NCBI RefSeq assembly: GCF_022024115.1 | Contig: NZ_CP091792.1 | Location: forward strand, 3,410,001-3,474,000 | Direction of reading: 5' to 3' | Origin: Prevotella communis | GTDB lineage: Bacteria; Bacteroidota; Bacteroidia; Bacteroidales; Bacteroidaceae | Length of the DNA: 64,000 nucleotides | Shown here: positions 27,707 to 34,467 of the stretch, in pieces | Position numbering within the stretch: position 1 is the stretch's first letter | Layout: every line of letters begins with the position of its first letter | Translations under genes and position numbers: made by a program | The notes under the pieces: model-generated | The model's input: the letters and a program-made list of their open reading frames with translations, nothing else | Database searches by the model: none | What the model was told of the DNA's origin: nothing

Positions 27707-28093
27707 TTATATACATGCCTGTTTTATCCAAACTAACAAAAGAATTGGCACTAACCAGTATAAGAAAAGAACTGCATACGAAGGTATCTGAAGAATACTA
27801 TATTTCAACGTCCTTTTCCACCACAGTTCTAATATACGCTTTTCGGAACATTTGTAATAGAAGGCAAGAAACACAAGAATTAACAAAGGGGAAACAATGT
27901 ATAACAAAGGTCTACAAGCTCCTTGAATATAATACCCCCAATGAGTTTCTATGAAATATATTGCTAAGAGCAACCATATTCCAATTATACCACTAACTAC
28001 GTAAAATGCCCCAAGCCAGGTATCATCCCATAGTGTACTTCGCTTTCTACCAAGCAAATGCGCATGATAAAACAACAAGTTCAATAAAAACAT
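27707..28093 (-). CDS. Hypothetical multi-pass membrane protein
   Basis: 128 residues with three to four hydrophobic helices (AFYVVSGIIGIWLLLAIYF; PLLYIVSPLLILVFLAFYY; YAVLFLYWLVPILLLVW) separated by short charged loops. The region is AT-richer than neighbours. I prefer this frame to a 90-residue frame on the opposite strand because it is membrane-like throughout and has a consensus promoter upstream. No family recognised. Confidence 0.55.
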   Translation of the reverse strand: MFLLNLLFYHAHLLGRKRSTLWDDTWLGAFYVVSGIIGIWLLLAIYFIETHWGYYIQGACRPLLYIVSPLLILVFLAFYYKCSEKRILELWWKRTLKYSILQIPSYAVLFLYWLVPILLLVWIKQACI

Positions 28094-28175
28094 CTAACAA
28101 TAATCTAAGACAATATAATTTATAACTGTTTTGTTAATGACCCGCCAAGGAATATACTTGCGCTGCCACGTGCTG

Positions 28176-28206
28176 CAAAGATAGGTAAAATCTTTTTGTC
28201 ATACAA
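28176..28206 (-). promoter_or_regulatory. Promoter of the 128-residue membrane protein
   Basis: Minus strand TTG (28204-28206), 20 bp, TATCTTTG (28176-28183), about 80 nt before the start. Confidence 0.72.
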
Positions 28207-28265
28207 ATATTACTGAGACTATTTTCTGGATGACTTTTTCGATGATACTATTCGATTTTGGCCTT

Positions 28266-28380
28266 ACACCCCACCCAATCTCCGGAAAAGCCTTTGTACA
28301 AAGGGAAAACGAAGGGGTTAGTGTTGTGCTAACACTAACCCCGACACTACACCCAACACTCCCCCTAACACTAAACCCTC
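28266..28380. repeat. Left 12-bp-period repeat array beside the VapE-like gene
   Basis: ACACT occurs at 28332, 28344, 28356 and 28368, exactly every 12 bp, each followed by a C-rich segment (for example ACACTCCCCCTA). An inverted copy just outside makes a perfect hairpin: GGGGTTAGTGTT (28314-28325) and AACACTAACCCC (28331-28342). The 12-mer ACACCCCACCCA stands at 28266-28277. Confidence 0.9.
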
Positions 28381-28387
28381 ATAGCGT

Positions 28388-29596
28388 TCAGGCAGCCTTG
28401 AGGGGGACGACTTTATAATAGGTTTGTCCACCATGCGTCTTGCCTTCAAAGCCCAGTTCCTTCAAGGCCATACCCAGATGAATCTTCGTGCTGTGGTCTG
28501 CCTTGATCGTGGGATACTCCTGACGAATCAGGCTCACTATCTCGCCGCTCTTCATGCGGACACCCTGCTCACCCTCCTTGGGCTTGCGGATACAGGCCTC
28601 CAGGACTTCCGCGATATCCTTCTGCTCCATGTAGTTGAGGTTCAGCTGCTGGATACGTGCCACCTGATCATTATTAAACCAGAAAGGCGATTTCAGTTCC
28701 AGGAGTTCATACATCACCTGCGCATAAAGCTGCTCATAGTCTATATCGCCATCATTATTGATATACTGTCCGTCTGGAATGGTGACGCAGATATATCGGC
28801 GACTGCCTGTGACATCCGACAGGGGATGAGGATTGTTTGTAGTTGCCACGAACGAGGCATAGCGGGGACGGTCATCCTGCGAGGCGCCATAGATAGGACG
28901 TCCGTTCACCTTACTCTTTGACAGCGTCTGCTTCAGGGCTGCCTGCTGACTGGGACGGATGGCATCCAGCTCGTCAAGGTTGACTATCAGGTTGTTGGTC
29001 AGCGCCATCTCCTTATCAAACTTATTCGACAGGTTCAGATGGTCCAGGAAATACATGCGCAACTCAGGAGGCAGCAATCGGGCCACGAAGGTGGTCTTGC
29101 CGCATCCCTGACTGCCAATCAGCGTTGGCACACACTCATTGCCATGAAGGGTGTCCATCTGAAGCCAGTGGGCCACAGCAGAACGAAGCCATACAAACAG
29201 GAACTCCATCTGCTCTGAGCTGACGCCTGGCAGTCGCCCGAAAAGCTTGGCTACATGGTTCTGTCCGTCCCATTTAGGCAGGTTCCTCAGGTAATGCTGA
29301 ATAGGATTGAATACCTCCACCTCGTCCGACTGCAACAGTTCTACGATGTCGGTCTTGGGACTCCCTTTCTCGCTGATTTCCTCGCGCTTAGCGTGGATGA
29401 TAATACTGTTAAGTGCCTTCTGCGTCAGCACGCGCCATTCAGGCTTCTCGCTGGCAGGAAGGGTTACATACTCCACCTTTCCGCTCAACTCGTTGAAACG
29501 GAACAGGTAATTGTCTTTCAGGAACTGCTCTGCGGCAAGGGTTCCCAGCTGTGAAGCTCCCAGAGCCTCACCGTGAATGGTAAGTTCTTTACTCAT
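28388..29596 (-). CDS. VapE/virulence-associated E-type P-loop ATPase with DUF3874-like C-terminus
   Basis: Start at ATG 29596 (MSKELTIHGE), behind a consensus promoter; a frame extending to 29869 would read through the repeat array and is rejected. The 402-residue protein has an N-terminal helical region (about 1-150, with HYLRNLPKWDGQNHVAKLFG typical of VapE), Walker A GSQGCGKTT at 161-169, Walker B-like NLDELDAI near 198-206, a SKSKVNGRPIYG block and a sensor TTNN, then a C-terminal winged-helix-like DUF3874 segment ending TYYKVVPLK. VapE-type proteins resemble superfamily 3/primase-associated helicases of phages and satellites. No primase, integrase or phage gene is adjacent; inverted 12-bp arrays flank it on both sides. 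Confidence 0.85.
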   Translation of the reverse strand: MSKELTIHGEALGASQLGTLAAEQFLKDNYLFRFNELSGKVEYVTLPASEKPEWRVLTQKALNSIIIHAKREEISEKGSPKTDIVELLQSDEVEVFNPIQHYLRNLPKWDGQNHVAKLFGRLPGVSSEQMEFLFVWLRSAVAHWLQMDTLHGNECVPTLIGSQGCGKTTFVARLLPPELRMYFLDHLNLSNKFDKEMALTNNLIVNLDELDAIRPSQQAALKQTLSKSKVNGRPIYGASQDDRPRYASFVATTNNPHPLSDVTGSRRYICVTIPDGQYINNDGDIDYEQLYAQVMYELLELKSPFWFNNDQVARIQQLNLNYMEQKDIAEVLEACIRKPKEGEQGVRMKSGEIVSLIRQEYPTIKADHSTKIHLGMALKELGFEGKTHGGQTYYKVVPLKAA

Positions 29597-29679
29597 GGTT
29601 AATATAAATATAAAGGTTCTGGCAATGGTTGGCTGGTAAGTGTTTCTCACAGCATCATGCCTATCAGTTTTTGCAAGTG

Positions 29680-29710
29680 CAAAGGTACAAAAAAAATATG
29701 CGGTTTGCAA
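29680..29710 (-). promoter_or_regulatory. Promoter of the VapE-like gene
   Basis: Minus strand TTG (29708-29710), 20 bp, TACCTTTG (29680-29687), about 84 nt before the start and inside the right-hand repeat array. Confidence 0.78.
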
Positions 29711-29790
29711 GATTTCCCTGTCAAAAAACGCGATTTTTTTGCATATTAAATGCTCGAAAAAAACAAAAAAAATTGCGGCTTTTTCAGAGG

Positions 29791-29854
29791 GTGGAGTGTT
29801 GGGGTTAGTGTTGGGTGGGGTGTTAGGGGGAGTGTTGGCATAACACCCCACCCA
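29791..29854. repeat. Right 12-bp-period repeat array, inverted relative to the left
   Basis: AGTGT occurs at 29795, 29807 and 29831 with GGTGT at 29819, again exactly every 12 bp, in the opposite orientation to the left array. GTGTTAGGGGGAGTGTTGG (29820-29838) is the exact reverse complement of 28353-28371. GGGTGGGGTGTT (29813-29824) pairs perfectly with AACACCCCACCC (29842-29853). ACACCCCACCCA recurs at 29843-29854. Confidence 0.9.
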
Positions 29855-29914
29855 GCGCAAACCTAGCATTAATCGTGCATTTCACAGATTTAATACTAAA
29901 AGGTGGAGTCTTGA

Positions 29915-30110
29915 TGAGCAACTCGTCGTTTCTCTATCAGCAACTCGACGTTTCTCTACTGCTTAACCATAGATTTTTCATTCCCTAACTGGGAAAAAAT
30001 TATTCCCTAACTAGGGAATTTTTACTGCCTAGTTAGAGAAATAATTCCGTCCCCAGCGGACTCCCAGTCCGTAGGGAGCGGACTCTGATTCCGTCAGGAC
30101 GGAATAATAT
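29915..30110. repeat. Left 22-bp-period array of degenerate dyads
   Basis: Nine units start at 29915, 29937, 29959, 29981, 30003, 30025, 30045, 30067 and 30089; all steps are 22 bp except one of 20. Most units hold a 15-17 bp dyad, for example TTCCCTAACTAGGGAA (30003), TTCCGTCCCCAGCGGA (30045), GTCCGTAGGGAGCGGAC (30067) and TTCCGTCAGGACGGAA (30089), followed by a spacer of about 6 bp. The first two units are direct repeats (GAGCAACTCG then CAGCAACTCG). Confidence 0.85.
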
Positions 30111-30130
30111 TGGCATACTCCTTCATAGTT

Positions 30131-31198
30131 TTACTTATTATTAGTCAAGATCCATTCTTTAAAGAACGGATCTTCCATTTCGTAATGGTTAGAATAGATG
30201 ACATAACCATCCTTCTGTAGACGTTTTAATGCACTATAAATAGTACTGGTACGATACTCACCTGACTGCAAAGGCTTATTAGATACCAAACGTTGGAGTA
30301 TCCATTTATTTGTCCTATTAAAATTCATCCATAGACGCTCATAATCTAGACCATGAGTTGTTACAATATAATCTATGGCTTTTTGTACAGGGTCTGAAGT
30401 AGCAGGCTGAAGCATTCCTATCTGCCACACGTTGGCAGCTAGCTGCTGGGAATAATATGGATGACAATCTGTGTAGTCTAGAATCCTATCCGATAATTCT
30501 TCGTGGGTCTCTACAAAACATTTTGCCAAACGCTCCGACAAGTATTGATGAAAATCCTCATGAGGTAGCTTGCCTAAACGCATCAGTTCTCCAAAATGAT
30601 AGAATGGCGATTTCTTATCCTCAAAGATATCCGTCATCATGCTTTCCTGACTTCCAAGTAAGATATAGTTGATATTTTTCTGCTTTTGCATGATAGAACG
30701 CAGTTGCTTATCAAGTTTTGGAGCCAAGTCACGAATTTCCTGAAACTCGTCAAGTACCACAATCATACGATCTTGTTCTGAATGCGCTTTCTCAATTAAA
30801 GTCAGCACATCTTCTATCAACACTATTCCGTCTACGCCTGGTTGAAATGAAACATCCATAGACCCAGTCAGAGGATTTGTTGATATCGTGGGTATCACAC
30901 GGAAATGAGTAATCAGATGTCTTACACGTTCCAGAGGGTGTACCTTGAAAAATTCTTTTAGTAGTTTTGCAGACAAATCAGAGACGGAGGTAGCCTGTTG
31001 TAAGTTTACAGTAATATTTTTACGACCACTTTGTTTTACAGCTTTAGCCACTACGCTGCTTTTTCCAAAACGACGTGGACTAATCAGTACCAAATGGTTT
31101 GCACTTTGTATAAACTGTTCAATGTAGGCCACTTCTTGAACTCTATCTGTGAAGTACTCTTCTTCTACGATAGTGCCGAATTTAAAAGGATTTTCCAT
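30131..31198 (-). CDS. ATPase_2/AAA-family ATP-binding protein with C-terminal winged helix
   Basis: 355 residues. Walker A is SPRRFGKSS at 40-48 and Walker B MIVVLDEFQEI with Asp150/Glu151; a sensor-like LLGSQESMM follows. The C-terminal part (about 285-355) has STIYSALKRLQKDGYVIYS, a winged-helix pattern, and EDPFFKEWI, as in the archaeal-type ATPase/DUF234 group (PF01637). These STAND-like NTPases occur in many copies in Bacteroidota genomes with unclear roles. The gene stands alone between two arrays of 22-bp dyads, and its leader contains a further palindrome; self-regulation through its winged helix is inference. Confidence 0.86.
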   Translation of the reverse strand: MENPFKFGTIVEEEYFTDRVQEVAYIEQFIQSANHLVLISPRRFGKSSVVAKAVKQSGRKNITVNLQQATSVSDLSAKLLKEFFKVHPLERVRHLITHFRVIPTISTNPLTGSMDVSFQPGVDGIVLIEDVLTLIEKAHSEQDRMIVVLDEFQEIRDLAPKLDKQLRSIMQKQKNINYILLGSQESMMTDIFEDKKSPFYHFGELMRLGKLPHEDFHQYLSERLAKCFVETHEELSDRILDYTDCHPYYSQQLAANVWQIGMLQPATSDPVQKAIDYIVTTHGLDYERLWMNFNRTNKWILQRLVSNKPLQSGEYRTSTIYSALKRLQKDGYVIYSNHYEMEDPFFKEWILTNNK

Positions 31199-31215
31199 AT
31201 TACGTATTTTTTCGT

Positions 31216-31231
31216 TACGAAATTTTTCGTA
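31216..31231. promoter_or_regulatory. Palindrome in the leader of the ATPase gene
   Basis: TACGAAA (31216-31222), two bases, TTTCGTA (31225-31231): a 7-bp perfect inverted repeat between the -7 element and the start codon, a position suited to a repressor. Confidence 0.6.
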
Positions 31232-31238
31232 GTCCGTG

Positions 31239-31269
31239 CAAAGGTAGCGATTATTTCTGTTATCACCAA
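31239..31269 (-). promoter_or_regulatory. Promoter of the ATPase_2 gene
   Basis: Minus strand TTG (31267-31269), 20 bp, TACCTTTG (31239-31246), about 40 nt before the start. Confidence 0.8.
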
Positions 31270-31325
31270 ATAAAACGTATGTTTTTCTTTTTTAGAAAAC
31301 CAAAATCACAAATTTGAATAAAAAA

Positions 31326-31391
31326 ATACGTAGTTAGCGGATTCTTTTTCCGACGCCTGCGAACTCTGAGTCCGTGCCCTACGTACTGAAT
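31326..31391. repeat. Right 22-bp-period dyad array of the ATPase unit
   Basis: Three units start at 31326, 31348 and 31370 (22-bp steps). TTCCGACGCCTGCGAA (31348) and GTCCGTGCCCTACGTAC (31370) correspond to the left-side units at 30045 and 30067; the spacer CTCTGA recurs at 30083-30088 and 31364-31369. The array ends 3 bp before the stop of the convergent-side thioredoxin-like gene. Confidence 0.78.
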
Positions 31392-31393
31392 AT

Positions 31394-32461
31394 CTATTCT
31401 CCAAACACTTCTCTTAACTTCTCATGCAGTGCCTCGCCACGCAAGTTACGTGCCACAATCTTGCCTTGCGGATCAATGAGGAGGTTGTCGGGGATGGCAT
31501 TGATTTTATAGATCTTGGCACCCACGGATTCCCATCCCTTCAAGTCGGAGAGTTGCACCCACGGCATCTTCTGCCTGGCGATGGCTTTCTTCCATGGTAT
31601 CTTGTTTCCGTCAAAGGAGATGCCGACGATGTCGAGCCCCTTGTCATGGTACTTCTCGTATGCCGCTACCACATTGGGCATTTCACGGAGACAAGGACCG
31701 CACCACGAAGCCCAAAAGTCAACAAACAACCAATGTCCATTACCAACATACTCGCTGAGTTTGTGCATGGTGCCTAGCGTGTCAGCCATTTCGAAATCGG
31801 AAAACTGCTGACCGACGAAAGCGTTCTTCTCGGCTTTTTCAGCAACTTTCTGTTCTTCAGTCCTGCCAGACTTCACGACAATATTTGTCGTAGCCATCCA
31901 CTTCAGGCGCTTCTCATATTGTTTTACGTATGGATGCGCGGCATAGGCGGGTTGCCCTTCCAAAATACTCTGCAATTCTTTCGTTCCAAAAACCTTTTGA
32001 GCTTCTACGATGAGTGCAGCAGGCACGAGGGTCTCACGTTCCTCTTCGAACAATTTCTTCACCATCTTGCCTCGATATTCGGGATAATGATAGCTCGGCA
32101 TTCCCATTATCTCTATATTATAATAGGATAGTCGCTCGTTCAACGGCGAACCCTTCAAAGTGCTGTCGTTCATATTGACGCTGACAGGCTTGCCGTCGTT
32201 GAAAAACAGTGTCCGCCAACTACGCCAATCATTCTTATCAAACGTAATGGCAAGAATGGCATCCTTATCTGCCTGACCCTTGAACATGAACTTCCCCTTG
32301 GCAACAAGCGTACTATCCACCGGTTTCGAAGTCAGCCTGTCTTCGAGATAGACCATCTTGCCGTTTTCCTTACTAACACCCTTCACGGTGTACCTTACTT
32401 GTTGTGCCTGTGCCGACAACATCAGCACCCAAGCACTCATCATCAAAAGGATTCTTTTCAT
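31394..32461 (-). CDS. TlpA-type thioredoxin-like protein with DUF4369 N-terminus
   Basis: 355 residues. A signal peptide (MKRILLMMSAWVLMLSAQA) precedes a beta-rich DUF4369-like domain (about 22-120), a helical linker, and a C-terminal thioredoxin fold with redox motif CGPC in FVDFWASWCGPCLREMPNV (near residue 255) and a cis-proline region INAIPDNLLIDPQG. It probably reduces or isomerises disulfides in the periplasm. DUF4369-TlpA fusions are common in this phylum. Divergent from the membrane regulator gene, but 265 bp apart with separate promoters. Confidence 0.9.
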   Translation of the reverse strand: MKRILLMMSAWVLMLSAQAQQVRYTVKGVSKENGKMVYLEDRLTSKPVDSTLVAKGKFMFKGQADKDAILAITFDKNDWRSWRTLFFNDGKPVSVNMNDSTLKGSPLNERLSYYNIEIMGMPSYHYPEYRGKMVKKLFEEERETLVPAALIVEAQKVFGTKELQSILEGQPAYAAHPYVKQYEKRLKWMATTNIVVKSGRTEEQKVAEKAEKNAFVGQQFSDFEMADTLGTMHKLSEYVGNGHWLFVDFWASWCGPCLREMPNVVAAYEKYHDKGLDIVGISFDGNKIPWKKAIARQKMPWVQLSDLKGWESVGAKIYKINAIPDNLLIDPQGKIVARNLRGEALHEKLREVFGE

Positions 32462-32488
32462 TATTAATACGGTTTAGGTTTTCTGCTG

Positions 32489-32521
32489 CAAATTTACGCT
32501 TTTTTCCTCATATTCGCCCAA
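32489..32521 (-). promoter_or_regulatory. Promoter of the TlpA-type gene
   Basis: Minus strand TAAATTTG (32489-32496) with a TTG (32519-32521) 22 bp upstream, slightly wide spacing. Confidence 0.55.
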
Positions 32522-32626
32522 CTTCCGAGTTTGCAAATTATTGACAATTGCGCCATGAGACAAAATAAAAACAAACAGGAAACAATAAGACAAGAAGGGT
32601 ATCCGTTAAAGAATAGTCAACCCCTA

Positions 32627-32644
32627 ATGCGAACAAAATGCAAA
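32627..32644. promoter_or_regulatory. Tandem half-sites upstream of the tethered regulator gene
   Basis: ATGCGAA at 32627-32633 and ATGCAAA at 32638-32644, 11 bp apart. The second site begins 39 bp before the TACCTTTG at 32677, the same distance as in the neighbouring DUF4488 promoter. Confidence 0.65.
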
Positions 32645-32676
32645 GGGACATCTTAACCGTTTAGTTCGGAAAATCA

Positions 32677-32684
32677 TACCTTTG
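32677..32684 (+). promoter_or_regulatory. -7 element of the tethered regulator gene
   Basis: TACCTTTG; at the -33 position there is TTAACC rather than TTTG, which fits a promoter needing an activator. Confidence 0.65.
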
Positions 32685-32726
32685 TACGCAAAAGATACAG
32701 ACACCTCGTCTCGAAAAAAAGAAATA

Positions 32727-33752
32727 ATGAAACAAACAATCCTTTTTCTACTTGCATTCGTCTGCATCGGATGCAGCTTGCACCAAGAACGTCAACAACC
32801 ATTTACCTTACAGGGCGCCTGGCAACTTTCAAAGGCTGAGTTTCCTGCGGGACAAACTCAATCATTTCCATCAGAAGGAATAACCTACCTGCGCATCTAC
32901 GAAGGCGACAGCATCATGTACCAGTGCAGGCTGACACGCTCTGAATCGGCACTCGTAATCCAGCCAAGTGAGATCTCTGACGTGAAGGTGATTGATACGG
33001 GCGACAAGGAACGACTTTATCTGGAGGATAGCGACCCGTTTCCGCTGACTATCCTGGACGATTCCACCATCACCATCCAGCAAGGAGGCATCCTCTACAC
33101 GTGGCGCAGAGCCGATGAAATAGCTAAGGAATGGAAGAAAGAAATCTGTAAGATTATATCTGACGACCTGAGTGATGACCATCAAGGAGAGTTTCACAGC
33201 TATGTACTCTCGTCAAAAGAGCGACAACAGGAAAACATGATTCATTGGTTCATAGGCTTCTCGATCGTGATTACCATTGTGGTTATCATCGCCATTCAAG
33301 CTGCCATTGTCTATCGCAGGGAGAAACGCAAACTGAGATTCCAACTGCAGCAGATTCAGGACATGCAGGAGAATCGTCCGCAGGTGGTGCGACAGGCCGT
33401 AGAGACGATGGAGAAAGAATTCTTTGCGTCGGATGGCTATATCTCGCTGCAACGACGTATAGCAGGCGGACAGCTACTGAAAGAACAGGACTGGCTGGAC
33501 ATAGAAGCCCAACTGAAGCGTGTCTATCCTGCCTTCTCCAGTCAGTTGCACGCCCTCTATCCTTTGTCAGAATTAGAATATCAGGTATGCATGCTCATCA
33601 AACTGCGTATTGCTCCCACAGATATTGCCAGCGTCATGGCTCGCAGCACCAGCACTATCAGCACCATGCGCAGTCGCCTTTATACAAAGGTATTCGGACG
33701 TAAGGGCGGTGCAAAGGAATGGGACGAATTCCTGCAGGGCATCGGTGTATAA
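32727..33752 (+). CDS. Membrane-tethered LuxR-type regulator with periplasmic lipocalin-like sensor
   Basis: Start at ATG 32727 (MKQTILFLLAFVCIGCS). The N-terminal segment looks like a lipoprotein or signal-anchor end with Cys16; residues about 25-130 form a small beta-barrel-like domain (LQGAWQLSKAEF...YLRIYEGDSIMYQC); a transmembrane helix lies at about 172-196; residues 197-250 are charged and helical; the last 60 residues (YPLSELEYQVCMLIKLRIAP, DIASVMARSTSTISTMRSRL) are a LuxR/NarL-like helix-turn-helix. I infer a one-component system that reads a periplasmic signal and binds DNA from the membrane. The next gene encodes a secreted protein with a similar L-x-G-x-W barrel, and both promoters share half-sites. 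Confidence 0.78.
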   Translation: MKQTILFLLAFVCIGCSLHQERQQPFTLQGAWQLSKAEFPAGQTQSFPSEGITYLRIYEGDSIMYQCRLTRSESALVIQPSEISDVKVIDTGDKERLYLEDSDPFPLTILDDSTITIQQGGILYTWRRADEIAKEWKKEICKIISDDLSDDHQGEFHSYVLSSKERQQENMIHWFIGFSIVITIVVIIAIQAAIVYRREKRKLRFQLQQIQDMQENRPQVVRQAVETMEKEFFASDGYISLQRRIAGGQLLKEQDWLDIEAQLKRVYPAFSSQLHALYPLSELEYQVCMLIKLRIAPTDIASVMARSTSTISTMRSRLYTKVFGRKGGAKEWDEFLQGIGV

Positions 33753-33757
33753 GGCAG

Positions 33758-33798
33758 TTCGCAAACTGTTCGCATCGACAATGCGAAGGATATGCGAA
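33758..33798. promoter_or_regulatory. Four-half-site operator before the DUF4488 gene
   Basis: TTCGCA at 33758 and 33769, then TGCGAA at 33782 and 33793 (ATGCGAA at 33781 and 33792): two pairs in opposite orientation, each pair spaced 11 bp. The array ends 10 bp before the -33 TTG. Confidence 0.75.
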
Positions 33799-33807
33799 AT
33801 AAAAAAC

Positions 33808-33838
33808 TTGATTCTTCGTTGGAAAGTGCATATCTTTG
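33808..33838 (+). promoter_or_regulatory. Promoter of the DUF4488 gene
   Basis: TTG (33808-33810), 20 bp, TATCTTTG (33831-33838), 47 nt before the ATG. Confidence 0.8.
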
Positions 33839-33885
33839 CAGCGTCAATTCAATCAATGTTTAACCAAATAAAAAACTTAAAACGT

Positions 33886-34383
33886 ATGAAGAAAGTATTT
33901 TTCATTTTGACACTTGCTCTTATGTGCGTGATGCAGGCAGATGCCCAGAACGCCAAAGTTGACGACAAAGAACTCGTAGGCACATGGATCATGGAGTCTA
34001 TGCAGTGGAAGGGCGAGAAGAAGATTGTATGTGGCAAGGAAATGGGCTACACTCAGTTCAAGTATTACGGACCTGATGGCGAGTATGCCTGTGCTATCAT
34101 CACGATGGACAAGAACGGCAAGTGCGCGGTGTCTCCTCATGAGTACGGCACCTACACCTTCAAAGACGGCTGGTACAGCGAGATGGGACGCGAGAAGATC
34201 AAGGATGCTATGATAATGATAGACAAGAACACCTTTAAAGGTGTATGGGAGAATAAGCGTTTCGACATCTGGAAGAAGGTCAAGATGCCTGAGAAGCTGC
34301 GTAAATACCTGATTGACTGCTGTAAGACACAGAATCCACCTGCCGACGTTCAGCAGATGATGAAGCAGAATATCTTCAAATAA
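33886..34383 (+). CDS. Secreted DUF4488 (lipocalin-like) protein
   Basis: 165 residues from ATG 33886. Signal peptide MKKVFFILTLALMCVMQADA, then a compact beta-barrel-type domain starting ELVGTWIMESMQWKG and containing YGPDGEYACAIITMDKNGKC, as in DUF4488. Two cysteines near the end (IDCCKTQNPP). No catalytic residues recognised; a ligand-binding role is inferred from fold. It is controlled by a promoter with four half-sites shared with the upstream regulator, so it is the best candidate target or sensor partner of that regulator. Confidence 0.75.
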   Translation: MKKVFFILTLALMCVMQADAQNAKVDDKELVGTWIMESMQWKGEKKIVCGKEMGYTQFKYYGPDGEYACAIITMDKNGKCAVSPHEYGTYTFKDGWYSEMGREKIKDAMIMIDKNTFKGVWENKRFDIWKKVKMPEKLRKYLIDCCKTQNPPADVQQMMKQNIFK

Positions 34384-34423
34384 TGTAAATAATCATCAAG
34401 AGTTTTAGTTTTAGCTTAGCTAT

Positions 34424-34453
34424 TCAGGAGACCGCAGTGATGCGTTCTCCTGA
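34424..34453 (+). terminator. Terminator after the DUF4488 gene
   Basis: TCAGGAGA (34424-34431) pairs with TCTCCTGA (34446-34453), and inside it CGCA pairs with TGCG around loop GTGA; TTTCTTT follows. Confidence 0.85.
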
Positions 34454-34467
34454 TTTCTTTATGCGTA

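Larger units (their letters stand above)
29597..30130. other. 534-bp intergenic region between the two ATPase genes
   Basis: No gene is supported here. It holds the VapE promoter, the right 12-bp array (29791-29854), a short AT-rich gap (29855-29914) and the left 22-bp dyad array of the next unit (29915-30110). Confidence 0.8.

Noticed and set aside
27682..27954. 90-codon plus-strand frame
   Set aside because: The minus-strand membrane protein has a consensus promoter and coherent membrane helices.
28230..28418. Small plus-strand open frame over the left array
   Set aside because: Repeat-derived sequence, no start signals, overlaps the VapE gene end.
29597..29869. N-terminal extension of the VapE-like protein
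   Set aside because: It translates the 12-bp repeats into NTPPNTPPNT-type sequence and lies upstream of the promoter at 29680-29710.
28314..31391. CRISPR arrays
   Set aside because: The 12-bp and 22-bp units are contiguous, degenerate and have no unique spacers; no cas genes are present.
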